A program made the position numbers and the translations under genes. A stretch of DNA of 43,747 bases from Neobacillus bataviensis LMG 21833 (lineage in GTDB: Bacteria; Bacillota; Bacilli; Bacillales; Cytobacillaceae), in the NCBI RefSeq assembly GCF_000307875.1, contig NZ_AJLS01000134.1, positions 1 to 43,747 of the forward strand, in the 5' to 3' direction. This document shows, piece by piece, positions 34,831 to 43,747 of this stretch. The stretch's first letter is position 1, and each line of letters begins with the position of its first letter. The notes under the pieces were generated by a model. The model had not been told where the DNA came from. It saw nothing but the letters and a program-made list of their open reading frames with translations, and ran no database searches.

Positions 34831-36480
34831 GTGAAAAAATCAAAACTTTCACTACTATTAGTATTATCGCTAGTGTTAAGCATGTTCCTTGCAGCTTGTT
34901 CTGGGAAAGATAACGCAGACAGCGGCGATAAAGGCAAAGAAGGAGATTCTGGTAAGAAAAATGTGCCTCAAGAACTAAAAATGAATATTAGTACTGAGCC
35001 ATTTTCATTACACCCTGGTTTAGCAAATGATTCAACATCAGGCGGCGTTATTCGACAAGTATTTGAAGGCTTAACTCGCATCGACAAGGATGGCAAGCCT
35101 CAACCTGCAATGGCGGCAGAAATTAAAACTTCTGATGATTTGAAAACGTACACATTCAAACTTCGTGATTCTAAATGGTCAAATGGAGATCCTGTAGTTG
35201 CAGAAGACTTTGCATATGCATGGAAATGGGCAGCTGATCCTAAAAATGAATCGCAATATGCTTATCAGCTTTATTACGTTAAAAATGCACAAGCAATTAA
35301 CGAAGGTACTGCTGATGCAGATACACTTGGTGTAAAAGTTGTAGATGATAAAACTTTAGAAGTTACACTTGAAAACCCAACACCTTATTTCTTGGAGTTA
35401 ACAGCTTTCTATACTTATTCTCCAATTAATAGCAAAATTGCAAAAGCAAATCCTGACTGGAATAAAGATGCTGGTGATCAATATACTTCCAACGGTCCTT
35501 TCAAAATGGTGGAATGGAAGCATAGCGATAAAATTGTTCTTGAAAAGAACGATAACTATTGGGATAAAGACACAGTAAAGCTTACTAAAATTGATATGTC
35601 TATGATCAATGATGGAAATACAGAATTGAATATGTTTAAGAATGGTGAATTAGATTGGGCAGGTTCTCCACTTGGAAAACTTCCTATCGACGTTCTTCCA
35701 CAGTTGAAGTCTGATGGTTCACTTCATACACAAGCAATTGCAGGGGTTTATTGGTATAAATTTAATACTGAAAAGCCACCATTGAATAATGCAAATATCC
35801 GTAAAGCACTTGCTTATGCGATTAATCGTAAGGCAATCGTAGAAAATGTAACCCTTGGTGGACAAATTCCTGCAATGGCAGTAGTTCCTCCATCCATGGT
35901 TAAAGAAAATCAAAAAGGTTACTATAAAGATGCTGACGTTGCAAAAGCAAAAGAATTCTTAGCTGCTGGCTTAAAAGATCTTGGTTTAGCAGATGCTTCT
36001 AAGCTTCCAACGATTACTCTTTCTTATAACACTGATGAAGGTCACCAAAAGATTGCACAAGCGATTCAAGATATGTGGAAAAAAGAACTTGGAATTGACG
36101 TAAAACTTGAAAACGAAGAATGGAAAGTTTACATTACTAAACTTCATTCCGGGGATTACCAAGTTGGACGTATGGGCTGGTTGGGTGACTTTAATGACCC
36201 AATTAACTTCCTAGAATTGTTCCGCGACAAAAAAGGTGGAAACAATGATACGAACTGGGAAAATGCTGATTTCAAGAAACTATTGAATGATTCTCAAACA
36301 GAACCTGATGCAGCAAAGCGTTCACAAATGTTAAAAGATGCAGAAAAGATCTTTATGGATGAAATGCCAGTTGCACCAATTTACTTCTACACTAATTCTT
36401 GGGTACAAAATGAAAAATTAAAAGGTGTCGTTGTATCCGGTCTTGGTGATGTACAATTTAAATGGGCTCATTTTGAATAA
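34831..36480 (+). CDS. oppA: Oligopeptide-binding lipoprotein OppA
   Basis: The 549-residue lipoprotein binds peptides for OppBCDF. The GTG start follows GGGAGG. The signal peptide ends at Cys23 (MFLAACSGK), then a charged linker, then an SBP_bac_5 domain (STSGGVIRQVFEGLTRIDKD; NNANIRKALAYAINRKAIVE). In Bacillus Opp imports nutrients and the Phr/CSF signalling peptides needed for competence and sporulation. Confidence 0.95.
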   Translation: MKKSKLSLLLVLSLVLSMFLAACSGKDNADSGDKGKEGDSGKKNVPQELKMNISTEPFSLHPGLANDSTSGGVIRQVFEGLTRIDKDGKPQPAMAAEIKTSDDLKTYTFKLRDSKWSNGDPVVAEDFAYAWKWAADPKNESQYAYQLYYVKNAQAINEGTADADTLGVKVVDDKTLEVTLENPTPYFLELTAFYTYSPINSKIAKANPDWNKDAGDQYTSNGPFKMVEWKHSDKIVLEKNDNYWDKDTVKLTKIDMSMINDGNTELNMFKNGELDWAGSPLGKLPIDVLPQLKSDGSLHTQAIAGVYWYKFNTEKPPLNNANIRKALAYAINRKAIVENVTLGGQIPAMAVVPPSMVKENQKGYYKDADVAKAKEFLAAGLKDLGLADASKLPTITLSYNTDEGHQKIAQAIQDMWKKELGIDVKLENEEWKVYITKLHSGDYQVGRMGWLGDFNDPINFLELFRDKKGGNNDTNWENADFKKLLNDSQTEPDAAKRSQMLKDAEKIFMDEMPVAPIYFYTNSWVQNEKLKGVVVSGLGDVQFKWAHFE

Positions 36481-36583
36481 AACCCAATTAAATTTCTAAA
36501 ATTAGAACAAAGGTATATGGGATTATTCCCGTATACCTTCGTCTCTTTAAAGGTTCTTTTAGCAAAATATGGAGGTGTGTCCT

Positions 36584-37519
36584 TTGGTAAAATATTTTAG
36601 CAAACGTTTGCTGTATATGGTTTTTTCCTTACTCTTAATTATAACGGCAACGTTTTTCTTAATGAGAATTGCACCAGGAAACCCATTTACATCTGAAAAA
36701 AAATTACCTCCTCAAATTGAGGCAAGTCTTAACGAACACTATGGACTAAATCAACCTTGGTATGTTCAATATGGTGATTATTTATATAGAATTGTTCAGT
36801 GGGATTTCGGTCCATCATTTAAATATGAATCACGGACTGTCAATGATTTGATTAATGATGGATTTCCGGTTTCATTAGCACTTGGGGTTGAAGCTATTTT
36901 ATTTGCTGTTGCGGTCGGTGTTTTATTAGGAGTTATCGCTGCATTGAACCACAATAAATGGCAGGATTATTCCGCAATGGTCGTGGCCGTCTTCGGGATA
37001 TCAGTTCCATCATTTATCATGGCAACGTTTTTACAATATTTCTTTGCCATTAAACTTGGTTTGTTTCCAGTTGCCAGGTGGGAAACTTTTTCACATACCA
37101 TTTTACCGGCTTTGGCCCTTGGAGCAGGTCCGATGGCATATATCGCACGGTTGACTCGATCAAGCATGCTTGAGGTATTAAGTAACGATTATATTAAAAC
37201 GGCGAAGGCAAAGGGCTTAAGCAAGGGTACAATGATAATGAAACATACAATTCGTAATGCTATGCTTCCAGTTGTATCTTACATGGGTCCACTATCTGCG
37301 GGTATTATTACAGGAAGTTTTGTTATCGAAAAAATATTTGGAATTCCAGGATTAGGTTCACATTTTGTTTTAAGTATTTCGAACCGAGATTATACAGTCA
37401 TTATGGGTGTTACAGTCTTTTATAGTATTTTATTATTATTCTCGATTCTCCTTGTCGACATTGCATATGGACTGATTGATCCGCGTATTAAATTGGCCAG
37501 CGGAAAGAAAGGAGAATAA
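36584..37519 (+). CDS. oppB: Oligopeptide ABC transporter permease OppB
   Basis: The 311-residue permease has six membrane helices and starts [20 protein letters not shown]. The TTG at 36584 is preferred because GGAGGTG lies six bases upstream; the in-frame ATG at 36569 overlaps that site. The EAA loop is [22 protein letters not shown] and the end is [20 protein letters not shown]. oppC starts three bases after the stop. Confidence 0.92.
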   Translation: MVKYFSKRLLYMVFSLLLIITATFFLMRIAPGNPFTSEKKLPPQIEASLNEHYGLNQPWYVQYGDYLYRIVQWDFGPSFKYESRTVNDLINDGFPVSLALGVEAILFAVAVGVLLGVIAALNHNKWQDYSAMVVAVFGISVPSFIMATFLQYFFAIKLGLFPVARWETFSHTILPALALGAGPMAYIARLTRSSMLEVLSNDYIKTAKAKGLSKGTMIMKHTIRNAMLPVVSYMGPLSAGIITGSFVIEKIFGIPGLGSHFVLSISNRDYTVIMGVTVFYSILLLFSILLVDIAYGLIDPRIKLASGKKGE

Positions 37520-37522
37520 ATC

Positions 37523-38446
37523 ATGCAGCAAATTTCAAAAGAAAAATTTCAAATTGTTGGTGCAAAAGCATCTGATGCCGAAAAAATTTCAAAGCCAAGC
37601 CTTTCGTTTTGGAAGGATGTAACTATTCGTTTCCGAAAAAACAAGCTTGCCATGTTTGGAGTTGTCTTATTAGTAATCCTAATTTTCATGGCAATCTTTG
37701 GACCATATATGACTAAATATGATTATGCTTCAAACGATTTAATGAATACAAATAAACCGCCATCCGGAACCCATTGGTTTGGGACAGATGACCTAGGTAG
37801 GGATATGTTTACCCGGACTTGGCAAGGGGCTAGGATCTCACTATTTATCGGTGTTGCTGCAGCTCTGATTGACTTTGTAATAGGTGTCACTTGGGGTGGA
37901 ATAGCTGCCTACAAGGGCGGCCGTGTTGATGAAATAATGATGCGAATTGCTGATATTTTATATGGTGTACCGTATTTACTGCTCGTCATTCTTTTAATGG
38001 TTGTATTGGGGGCAGATTTAGGGACGATGATTCTTGCGATGACCATTACCGGTTGGATCAATATGTCAAGGATTGTTCGCGGTGAGGTATTGTCTCTTAA
38101 AAGTCATGAATATGTTTTGGCTGCAAGGACACTTGGGGCAAGTGTTTCACGAGTAATGGGACGTCATTTAATCCCAAATGCAATGGGGTCAATCCTAGTC
38201 ACCATGACATTAACCATTCCTTCAGCTATTTTTACTGAATCCTTTTTAAGTTTCCTTGGTCTTGGTTTAACACCACCGTTAGCAAGTTGGGGAACGATGG
38301 CAAACGACGGATTAGCATCTATTCAGTATTATCCTTGGCGATTATTTTTCCCAGCAATGCTAATTGCTATGACAATTTTCGCGTTTAACGTTATCGGTGA
38401 TGGATTGCGTGATGCCTTAGATCCACGCTTACGAAATAAGGGGTGA
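37523..38446 (+). CDS. oppC: Oligopeptide ABC transporter permease OppC
   Basis: The 307-residue permease pairs with OppB. It contains RFRKNKLAMFGVVLLVILIF, HWFGTDDLGRDMFTRTWQGAR, the EAA loop EYVLAARTLGASVSRVMGRHLIP (shortened here) and the end GLRDALDPRLRNKG. Tight spacing with oppB and oppD shows one operon. Confidence 0.95.
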   Translation: MQQISKEKFQIVGAKASDAEKISKPSLSFWKDVTIRFRKNKLAMFGVVLLVILIFMAIFGPYMTKYDYASNDLMNTNKPPSGTHWFGTDDLGRDMFTRTWQGARISLFIGVAAALIDFVIGVTWGGIAAYKGGRVDEIMMRIADILYGVPYLLLVILLMVVLGADLGTMILAMTITGWINMSRIVRGEVLSLKSHEYVLAARTLGASVSRVMGRHLIPNAMGSILVTMTLTIPSAIFTESFLSFLGLGLTPPLASWGTMANDGLASIQYYPWRLFFPAMLIAMTIFAFNVIGDGLRDALDPRLRNKG

Positions 38447-38450
38447 GAAT

Positions 38451-39518
38451 ATGGAAAAGATACTTGAAGTAAAAGACTTAAAAGTCTCATTCCAGGTTTA
38501 CGGGGGAGAGGTTCAAGCTGTTCGTGGTGTTAGCTTTGATCTTTTTAAAGGTGAGACTCTTGCCGTTGTTGGGGAATCTGGATCCGGTAAATCGGTTTTG
38601 ACTCAAACAATCATGAAGCTAATTCCAATGCCTCCCGGAAAAATAACCGGTGGACAAATGTTATTTAATGGAGAAGATATTGTCCGTAAAACGGATAAAG
38701 AAATGGAAAAAATCCGTGGGAAAGAAATCAGTATGATTTTCCAAGATCCAATGACATCTCTTAACCCAACCATGAGAATCGGACTACAGATTATGGAAGT
38801 ATTAACTAAACATCAAAATATGAAATCTACTCAAGCAAAAGAAAGAGCAGTTGAATTGCTTCGATTAGTTGGTATTCCAATGCCGGAAAAACGGGTAAAT
38901 CAGTATCCACATGAATTTTCTGGTGGTATGAGGCAGCGTGCAATGATTGCGATTGCGCTTGCTGCAAACCCAAGGCTGTTAATCGCTGATGAACCAACAA
39001 CAGCACTGGATGTAACCATCCAAGCTCAAATTTTGGATTTGATGAAGGATTTACAGAAGAAAATGGACACATCTATCATTTTTATTACACATGACTTAGG
39101 TGTAGTAGCAAATGTTGCGGATCGTGTCGCCGTTATGTATGCGGGTCAGATTGTTGAGGTCGGAACTGTTGATGAAATCTTTTATGATCCACGCCATCCT
39201 TATACTTGGGGTCTGCTAGCTTCGATGCCAAGCTTGGATAGTGATCAAAAAACAGAGTTGACGGCAATTCCGGGGACTCCACCGGACTTAACAAACCCTC
39301 CAAAAGGGGATGCATTTGCTGCCAGAAATGAATATGCACTGGCAATTGACTTCGAAGAGGAACCACCAATGTTCCAAATTTCGGAAACGCATTTTGCGAA
39401 AACATGGCTTCTGCATCCGGATGCGCCGAAAGTGGAACCACCTGAAGCTGTAAAACGACGGATTCGAAAATTGTCCTCTACCTTTGAAAAACCGATTCTT
39501 ATAAAGGAGGGGAAATAA
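38451..39518 (+). CDS. oppD: Oligopeptide ABC transporter ATP-binding protein OppD
   Basis: The 355-residue ATPase has Walker [33 protein letters not shown] and THDLG. Its C-terminal part ([20 protein letters not shown], later [17 protein letters not shown]) lacks the Cys cluster seen in AppD, the usual state for Bacillus OppD. oppF starts at the next base after its stop. Confidence 0.95.
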   Translation: MEKILEVKDLKVSFQVYGGEVQAVRGVSFDLFKGETLAVVGESGSGKSVLTQTIMKLIPMPPGKITGGQMLFNGEDIVRKTDKEMEKIRGKEISMIFQDPMTSLNPTMRIGLQIMEVLTKHQNMKSTQAKERAVELLRLVGIPMPEKRVNQYPHEFSGGMRQRAMIAIALAANPRLLIADEPTTALDVTIQAQILDLMKDLQKKMDTSIIFITHDLGVVANVADRVAVMYAGQIVEVGTVDEIFYDPRHPYTWGLLASMPSLDSDQKTELTAIPGTPPDLTNPPKGDAFAARNEYALAIDFEEEPPMFQISETHFAKTWLLHPDAPKVEPPEAVKRRIRKLSSTFEKPILIKEGK

Positions 39519-40454
39519 ATGGCAGAGAAACTTTTAGAAATTTCCCATTTAAAGCAGTATTTTAATATTGGTCGTCCAAACCAAGTAAAAGCTGTTGATG
39601 ATGTAAGTTTTGATATTTACAAGGGTGAAACGCTTGGTCTTGTGGGTGAATCTGGCTGCGGGAAATCGACTACTGGTCGTTCCATCATTCGATTATACAA
39701 TGCCACCAGTGGACAAGTTCTCTTCAATGGAGAAAATGTTCATGGAAAAAAATCAAAATCAGAATTAAAGAAATTCAACCGCAAAATGCAAATGATTTTC
39801 CAAGACCCTTATGCATCATTAAACCCTAGAATGACGGTAGCTGATATTATTGCTGAGGGAATTGACATTCACGGTTTAGCTAAAACCAAAAAGGAACGGA
39901 TGGAACGAGTATATCAATTGCTTGAAACAGTTGGACTGAATAAAGAGCACGCAAATCGTTATCCACATGAATTCTCTGGCGGTCAAAGACAAAGAATTGG
40001 AATTGCCCGAGCATTAGCAGTAGAGCCAGAGTTTATTATTGCGGATGAACCTATATCTGCTTTAGACGTTTCCATTCAAGCTCAAGTTGTAAATTTAATG
40101 AAGCAACTTCAACGTGAAAAAGGGCTTACTTATTTGTTTATCGCACACGATTTATCGATGGTCAAATATATTAGTGATCGGATCGGGGTAATGTACTTTG
40201 GAAAATTAGTAGAGTTAGCCTCTGCTGAAGATCTTTATAAAAATCCAATGCACCCATACACGAAATCACTGTTATCAGCCATTCCACTGCCTGATCCAGA
40301 ATCGGAAAGAACAAGACACCGGATCATGTACGATCCTGGCATGCATAACTACAATGATAATGAAAAAGTAGAAATGCGTGAAATTAGTCCAGGCCATTTT
40401 GTTTACTGCTCTGATAAAGAATTTGAACAATACAAAGGCCAATATAAAAAATAA
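39519..40454 (+). CDS. oppF: Oligopeptide ABC transporter ATP-binding protein OppF
   Basis: The 311-residue ATPase has Walker [21 protein letters not shown] and [11 protein letters not shown]. The C-terminal end ([20 protein letters not shown]) is typical for Bacillus OppF and keeps a single Cys of the Fe-S-type motif. It closes the oppABCDF operon at a strong terminator. Confidence 0.95.
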   Translation: MAEKLLEISHLKQYFNIGRPNQVKAVDDVSFDIYKGETLGLVGESGCGKSTTGRSIIRLYNATSGQVLFNGENVHGKKSKSELKKFNRKMQMIFQDPYASLNPRMTVADIIAEGIDIHGLAKTKKERMERVYQLLETVGLNKEHANRYPHEFSGGQRQRIGIARALAVEPEFIIADEPISALDVSIQAQVVNLMKQLQREKGLTYLFIAHDLSMVKYISDRIGVMYFGKLVELASAEDLYKNPMHPYTKSLLSAIPLPDPESERTRHRIMYDPGMHNYNDNEKVEMREISPGHFVYCSDKEFEQYKGQYKK

Positions 40455-40478
40455 AACGATCTCACTTGAGATCGTTTT
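40453..40478 (+). terminator. Terminator of the opp operon
   Basis: AAAACGATCTC and GAGATCGTTTT form an 11-bp stem around ACTT, with a T-rich tail. Confidence 0.9.
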
Positions 40479-40581
40479 ATTTTTCAATAAATGTTTTTTA
40501 AATATATTGAAAATTATTGACAATATCCATTAAAAAATGGAAAATAATATATAGCACTATAGTTTTACCAGGGGGACGATG

Positions 40582-41442
40582 ATGAGAATACTGCAACAAA
40601 CGATAATTATTTTTCTTTTAATAGTATTCATTTCCGCCATTCCAGTGATTATGGTAGTGAATCCTGTTGAACAAAAGCTTTATTGGGATTTTAGCAATTT
40701 AGGGCATTTGTATGTGGATTTTATTAAAGAACTCGGAAATGGCGGGCTAGGCACCTACACTTTAGGCGATCAAGAAAGATCCATTTCAGATGATATAGGG
40801 TCATATTTTATAACAAGTCTGGAATTATTGTTCTTTGGAGTACTAATAGCGGTATTTGTTAGTTTACTTTTTGGGATTTTTTTGAGTCGGTTTAAGTTAA
40901 CCCGATTGATTAATATACTCCTTAACATACTTTCAACAATTCCTGATTTTATTTTAATTATTTTTTCTTTGGTATTAGCAATTATGGTCTACCAGATCAC
41001 TGGTTTTAGAATCATTTCATTTAGGCAAGATGCAGGAGTATTAAATATATGGTTTCCGATGTTATTAGTAGGAATATCTCCTACCCTGTATATGTTTAAA
41101 TTAGTAACCGTAAAATATTATCAATTGAGTGGAGAAGATTATATTCGAACAGCGGTTTCGAAAGGGCTGCGTGTTAATTACATAAACTTTCAACATATTT
41201 ATAAAAATATTGAACCTTTTATGATAGCGGAACTTACAAAAATAGTTTCCCTGGCAATTGGCAATCTGTTTATTATTGAATATTTATTGAATGTATCAGG
41301 GATTACAAAATTTATCTTTCAAAGCTATCAATTTCAACCTGTTACAATTGGCTTGTTTTCAATGCTGCTTATTTCATTAATCGTTTATATTTCTATTAGA
41401 CTAATACTTTACATATTTAAAAGAGGATTTATTTATGAATAA
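40582..41442 (+). CDS. Orphan Opp/Dpp-type ABC permease (first subunit)
   Basis: The 286-residue membrane protein has about six helices and a divergent EAA loop (EDYIRTAVSKGLRVNYINFQ), so it belongs to the OppB/DppB permease class. It differs strongly from OppB and AppB: the N-terminal periplasmic region is different and the DPR end is missing. The ATG at 40582 is preferred over 40579 because of spacing from GGGGG. It overlaps the next gene by 8 bp. No binding protein or ATPase gene accompanies it, and it lies beyond the opp terminator. Confidence 0.78.
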   Translation: MRILQQTIIIFLLIVFISAIPVIMVVNPVEQKLYWDFSNLGHLYVDFIKELGNGGLGTYTLGDQERSISDDIGSYFITSLELLFFGVLIAVFVSLLFGIFLSRFKLTRLINILLNILSTIPDFILIIFSLVLAIMVYQITGFRIISFRQDAGVLNIWFPMLLVGISPTLYMFKLVTVKYYQLSGEDYIRTAVSKGLRVNYINFQHIYKNIEPFMIAELTKIVSLAIGNLFIIEYLLNVSGITKFIFQSYQFQPVTIGLFSMLLISLIVYISIRLILYIFKRGFIYE

Positions 41443-42415
41443 ACTAATATCTTTCAACTATTCTCTGTTTTTTGGGGTAATGTTAACAGTTATTATTATC
41501 TTTTTAGTCATATTTGGTCCCGCAATGGCGCCGCATACAATAACTGAAACTCTTAAAACTACCTATACAAATGGGACAATATTAGCTCCTCCATTAGAAC
41601 CATTTAAATCAATGGACTATCCGCTGGGGACAGATCGCTGGGGTTATGATCTTTTGTCCATGCTTCTTTACGGTGTAAGGTATACTGTAATCATTTCATT
41701 TACTGTCACGTTTATTAAAATGGCAGTTGGAACTAGTCTTGGGTTATATGTTGGTACTTGGAAGAAAACTCCACAATGGCTTGAAGCATTTGAAACTTCG
41801 TGGAGCTATGTACCTCTCTTTCTTATTCTCTTTTTCTTTCTTCAACCCATTAATTTTGATGGTAAGCTTGACTCATCGACATTAATTTATTACTTTATTT
41901 TGATTACTTCTGTTATCAGTATTCCAAGTATTGTATCTTCAGTCCGAAAAAAGTCTATCGAAATATCAAAATTTACTTATCTCGATGCAGCGCACACGTT
42001 AGGAGCGAATCGGCATCGAATTGTTTGGAAGCATATTTTTCCACAACTGAAGGAATCGTTGCTGGTTATGTTTATATTAGAAATCGTCCAAGTGATTGCA
42101 CTGATGGGGCAGCTTGCATTAATGAATTTATTTATTGGCGGGACAATTTACAGACCTGATTCTAAAATTTATTTGTCGGTAACAAAGGAGATAGCGGGAT
42201 TAGTTGGTTCAGCACGGGGAAATATTTATGGTGGTTCGACTTTCATTTTATATATTCCATTACTTGCTTTATTCATTATGACTGTTTCATTTAGTTTATT
42301 GGCAAACGGTTTAAAAAATCGTTATCAAGCTAATTATCAGCGGACCCCATGGATCAAAACCGGCTTTGAGCCAAAGTTAAAGCCTAAGAGAAAACTATAT
42401 AAAAAAACAGGATAA
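41435..42415 (+). CDS. Orphan Opp/Dpp-type ABC permease (second subunit)
   Basis: The 326-residue membrane protein belongs to the OppC/DppC class: PLGTDRWGYDLLSMLLYGVRY is the OppC-type motif and YLDAAHTLGANRHRIVWKHI is the EAA loop. It overlaps the preceding permease by 8 bp. The C-terminal tail is basic (KLKPKRKLYKKTG). With no ATPase nearby, it may borrow OppDF or AppDF, or an ATPase encoded elsewhere. Substrate is unknown. Confidence 0.8.
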   Translation: MNKLISFNYSLFFGVMLTVIIIFLVIFGPAMAPHTITETLKTTYTNGTILAPPLEPFKSMDYPLGTDRWGYDLLSMLLYGVRYTVIISFTVTFIKMAVGTSLGLYVGTWKKTPQWLEAFETSWSYVPLFLILFFFLQPINFDGKLDSSTLIYYFILITSVISIPSIVSSVRKKSIEISKFTYLDAAHTLGANRHRIVWKHIFPQLKESLLVMFILEIVQVIALMGQLALMNLFIGGTIYRPDSKIYLSVTKEIAGLVGSARGNIYGGSTFILYIPLLALFIMTVSFSLLANGLKNRYQANYQRTPWIKTGFEPKLKPKRKLYKKTG

Positions 42416-42423
42416 ACTAAATA

Positions 42424-42455
42424 AAGAAAGACAAAATCTTCTAGAGACTTTGTCT
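42424..42455. terminator. Bidirectional terminator after the orphan permease pair
   Basis: AAGAAAGACAAAATCT pairs with AGACTTTGTCTTTCTT with one mismatch. It lies between convergent genes. Confidence 0.82.
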
Positions 42456-42466
42456 TTCTTCAAAAC

Positions 42467-42649
42467 TCATTTTCTTCCGCCAACAGCTTTCCAACCTGTC
42501 CGGTATTTTGCACTCTCATCTGTAAATTCGGTTCGATGTTTACCACCGAATATTTTTTCGCCGATACCGTTGGAGATCACACCCATAAAGGCCGTCAACC
42601 CAATGATTAGCAATGCGACCATGGATAAATCAGCTATGTAACCCATCAT
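42467..42649 (-). CDS. Small membrane protein of unknown function
   Basis: The 60-residue protein has one N-terminal transmembrane helix (LSMVALLIIGLTAFMGVIS) and a basic, polar tail (GGKHRTEFTDESAKYRTGWK). GGAGGGG precedes the ATG at a proper distance. It is bounded by a terminator downstream. The family is not recognised. Confidence 0.7.
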   Translation of the reverse strand: MMGYIADLSMVALLIIGLTAFMGVISNGIGEKIFGGKHRTEFTDESAKYRTGWKAVGGRK

Positions 42650-43233
42650 GATAAAAACCCCTCCATTTTAACTAATCAGAATATTCATCATGCAAAATTA
42701 AATATCCTCTTACCCTTATTTTAAAAGAACTTAAGACGTATTGAAAGAGGAAAATAAATAATCAATCAGATAGGTTTCTAAAATAATGAATGCGTTTTCA
42801 ATTTCCCTTTATAATTGAGAATGAAGTTAATAATATGTTAAGTAATTATTGGTTAAATAATGAAAAGCAATGGTGTACCATATTATTTAAAAAAACACCC
42901 TTAAAAAGGGTACCATCAGAAACGAACCTTTTGGAAAAGAAAGAAATGTAATTAAATTATTTACGATAAATGGTAATAATTTATGAAACCTTTTGAGGAA
43001 TCATTCGTCTAATATAATGTAACAGAAAATAAGGATGTATTTTCAGCCATTCAATAATTTTTGAAAAAAGGATACCTTTTTTAGAAGCTGTGGTGTATAA
43101 TTAATGATATAAATTACTTATTTATAATAATTTTAATTAAGAATACTTAATCTTTCACAATTACAAGTTTCAAATCCATTATACAGGGTATTATTAATAT
43201 AAATCGTAAATTAATGAGGAGTGTGAAGAACAG
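42650..43233. other. AT-rich intergenic region upstream of spxA
   Basis: No gene was seen in 584 bp. It contains two short hairpins, ACCCTT/AAGGGT at about 42897-42911 and AAAAAAGG/CCTTTTTT at 43064-43082, the latter followed by TAG and not by a long T run. A TATAAT at 43096-43101 is the likely spxA -10. spxA has several promoters in B. subtilis, which may account for the length. Confidence 0.5.
43096..43101 (+). promoter_or_regulatory. Possible spxA -10 element
   Basis: A perfect TATAAT lies 132 bp before the spxA ATG, giving a long leader. No convincing -35 was found at the usual spacing. Confidence 0.4.
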
Positions 43234-43629
43234 ATGGTAACACTATACACTTCACCAAGTTGTACATCATGTAGAAAAGCTAAATCATGGTTGGAAGAGC
43301 ATGAAATCCCATACAATGAAAGAAATATTTTCTCTGAACCATTATCGATGGAGGAAATTAAAGAGATTCTTCGTATGACGGAAGACGGTACTGATGAAAT
43401 CATTTCCACCAGATCAAAAACATTCCAAAAACTAGATGTAAATTTAGATTCAATGCCACTTCAAGATTTATTCCGGTTGATAAAAGATAATCCAGGGCTA
43501 TTACGCCGTCCAATCATCATCGATGAAAAACGATTACAGGTTGGGTATAACGAAGATGAAATTAGACGGTTCCTGCCAAGACGAGTGAGAACGTTCCAAT
43601 TGCGTGAAGCACAACGCATGGTAAATTAA
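43234..43629 (+). CDS. spxA: Redox-sensing transcriptional regulator Spx
   Basis: The 131-residue ArsC-like protein binds the alpha subunit C-terminal domain of RNA polymerase and redirects transcription under thiol stress. The redox switch is C10-x2-C13 ([11 protein letters not shown]). [20 protein letters not shown] and the C-terminal [18 protein letters not shown] are diagnostic. AGGAGTG precedes the ATG. In B. subtilis mecA follows nearby; here the window ends first. Confidence 0.96.
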   Translation: MVTLYTSPSCTSCRKAKSWLEEHEIPYNERNIFSEPLSMEEIKEILRMTEDGTDEIISTRSKTFQKLDVNLDSMPLQDLFRLIKDNPGLLRRPIIIDEKRLQVGYNEDEIRRFLPRRVRTFQLREAQRMVN

Positions 43630-43634
43630 TTAAT

Positions 43635-43662
43635 AAGACCTTCTAAATGGAGGTCTTTTTTT
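43635..43662 (+). terminator. Terminator of spxA
   Basis: AAGACCT pairs with AGGTCTT around a nine-base loop and is followed by a T run. Confidence 0.85.
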
Positions 43663-43699
43663 GTACAGAGATAAGAAAGTATAAATTTTGACTTTGAGA

Positions 43700-43747
43700 A
43701 TTGTCCAGCTCCAGCGCCCTAGCGGCTAGTGTCCTTCGCTCTCCGCC
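43700..43747 (-). repeat. Partial dispersed intergenic repeat (right window edge)
   Basis: The segment AATTGTCCAGCTCCAGCGCC, followed by CTAGCGGCTAGTG and CCTTCGCTCTCCGCC, is one end of the element family. It is in reverse orientation to the copies at 21093 and 28261. The element continues beyond the window. Confidence 0.55.

Noticed and set aside
42450..42641. 63-codon plus-strand ORF near the right end
   Set aside because: It overlaps, antisense, the small membrane protein at 42467-42649, which has a good ribosome site and a believable transmembrane helix. The plus-strand ORF begins inside the terminator.

Overview
The window is chromosomal DNA of a Gram-positive, low-GC, endospore-forming Bacillaceae species. 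Gene order and protein content suggest a Neobacillus-like organism, but the species assignment is inference. The backbone follows known Bacillus subtilis neighbourhoods: yitL, yitW, yitU, yitT and yitS, then yjzC, clpB, yjzD, yjaU, yjaV, med, comZ, yjzB, fabHA and fabF, then yjaZ, appDFABC, yjbA, trpS, oppABCDF and spxA. No tRNA, rRNA, CRISPR array, insertion sequence or prophage was seen.

Layout: (1) 83-5226 holds housekeeping and small proteins: an S1-domain protein (CvfB/YitL), a DsrE protein paired with an MIP18-type Fe-S factor, a HAD phosphatase, small Bacillus proteins, YitT and a DegV lipid-binding protein. (2) 5276-13004 is an anaerobic-metabolism island: a radical SAM/SPASM protein, two Fnr regulators of the Bacillus type with a C-terminal CX2CX4C cluster motif, moaA, ric (di-iron Fe-S repair), moeA-mobB and ywiC. 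Five promoters here carry a TGTGA-N6-TCACA-type box centred exactly 41.5 bp upstream of the start point predicted from the -10 hexamer. They form a compact predicted Fnr regulon. (3) 13312-19953 holds yjzC, a CtsR-controlled clpB, yjzD, two degenerate enzyme-like proteins (YjaU, YjaV) and the competence genes med-comZ. (4) 20160-22432 holds the fatty-acid elongation genes fabH and fabF. (5) 22566-25195 is an accessory module: a MerR-HTH/zinc-ribbon/methyltransferase fusion followed by an MFS exporter. The intergenic RNA between them can pair in alternative ways. (6) 25295-42415 holds the YjaZ protease, the App oligopeptide transporter, YjbA, TrpS with a Trp T-box leader, the Opp oligopeptide transporter, and an extra permease pair without its own ATPase or binding protein. 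(7) 42467-43629 holds a small membrane protein and Spx.

The genes work together as follows. The island at 5.3-13 kb links oxygen sensing (two Fnr paralogues) to molybdenum cofactor synthesis, Fe-S repair and a radical SAM enzyme, as expected for a facultative anaerobe respiring nitrate. No molybdoenzyme lies in the window. App and Opp import peptides, which in this group feed nutrition and peptide signalling for competence and sporulation; Med, ComZ and Spx also act on that decision network. Short dispersed repeats with ends like AAAAGCGGAAGCGCC and AATTGTCCAGCT occur at both window edges and in three internal gaps, twice immediately after a stop codon inside an operon.
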